DNA of 5,656 nt. Origin: an uncultured Bacteroidales bacterium (GTDB lineage: Bacteria > Bacteroidota > Bacteroidia > Bacteroidales > Bacteroidaceae). The notes under the pieces are model-generated. The model had not been told where the DNA came from and made no database searches. It was given only the letters and a program-made list of their open reading frames with translations. Made by a program: the position numbers and the translations under genes. The DNA lies in the NCBI GenBank assembly GCA_937906165.1, contig CALCYA010000108.1:1-5656 (forward strand), given 5' to 3'. Positions 5,605 through 5,656 of this stretch are shown in pieces; position 1 is the first letter of the stretch, and each line of letters opens with the position of its first letter.

Positions 5605-5656
5605 GGCGAGATAGCTCAGCTGGTTAGAGCGCATGATTCATAATCATGAGGTCCCC
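5605..5656 (+). tRNA. tRNA, anticodon CAU, probably elongator Met (3' end cut off)
   Basis: The first 52 nt of a tRNA are present. The 5' acceptor strand is GGCGAGA (5605-5611), then TA, the D stem GCTC/GAGC (5614-5617 with 5627-5630) around AGCTGGTTA, and an anticodon stem CATGA/TCATG (5632-5636 with 5644-5648) closing the loop TTCATAA with anticodon CAT at 5639-5641. The variable loop AGGTC and the first bases of the T stem (CCC) follow before the window ends. A G at position 1 and absence of initiator-specific GC pairs in the anticodon stem argue against initiator tRNA. The alternative is the isoleucine tRNA whose CAU is modified to lysidine; the missing 3' part and a comparison would be needed to exclude it. 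Confidence 0.93.

Noticed and set aside
1..5656. CRISPR array, insertion sequence, phage or defence system
   Set aside because: There are no regularly spaced direct repeats, transposase or integrase genes, or recognisable defence domains; the tRNA is at the window edge, so an attachment site beyond it cannot be judged.

Overview
The window looks like an ordinary chromosomal segment of a Bacteroidales (Bacteroides/Prevotella-like) bacterium. Four things point there: Bacteroidetes-type promoters (TTTG, about 20 nt, TAnnTTTG), starts mostly without Shine-Dalgarno sequences, an unusually long LptF/LptG-type permease, and a small START-like (SRPBCC-fold) protein of a type I know from Bacteroidetes. 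The species cannot be named from the sequence alone.

Layout, right to left along the minus strand. A START-like domain gene (4981-5361) is followed about 140 nt downstream by a strong intrinsic terminator (4790-4838). Next comes a 421-bp gene-free stretch (4560-4980) holding that terminator, a candidate promoter abutting it, and an imperfect palindromic repeat related to the dispersed 'TGTCAT...GAGGAATCT' intergenic repeats. Then follow three co-directional genes: an LptF/LptG-family lipopolysaccharide-export permease (2646-4559), bifunctional ribBA (1420-2637, only 8 bp after the permease) and an aspartate aminotransferase-type PLP enzyme (148-1341, 78 bp after ribBA). They end at a second clear intrinsic terminator (80-116). 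On the plus strand, at the right edge, a tRNA with anticodon CAU (probably elongator tRNA-Met) begins at 5605 behind a very good promoter and is cut off by the window end.

The three left-hand genes probably form one transcription unit because of same strand, short gaps and no strong internal terminator, but their products serve different pathways: outer-membrane LPS transport, riboflavin synthesis and amino-acid metabolism. They therefore look like co-expressed housekeeping functions rather than one machine. No mobile element, CRISPR array, phage gene or toxin/defence system was found. The less ordinary points are the permease's two extra regions (a helical periplasmic insert and a C-terminal extension with an extra hydrophobic segment), a promoter placed so that transcription should start inside a terminator stem, and two remnants of a palindromic repeat family in the intergenic gaps.
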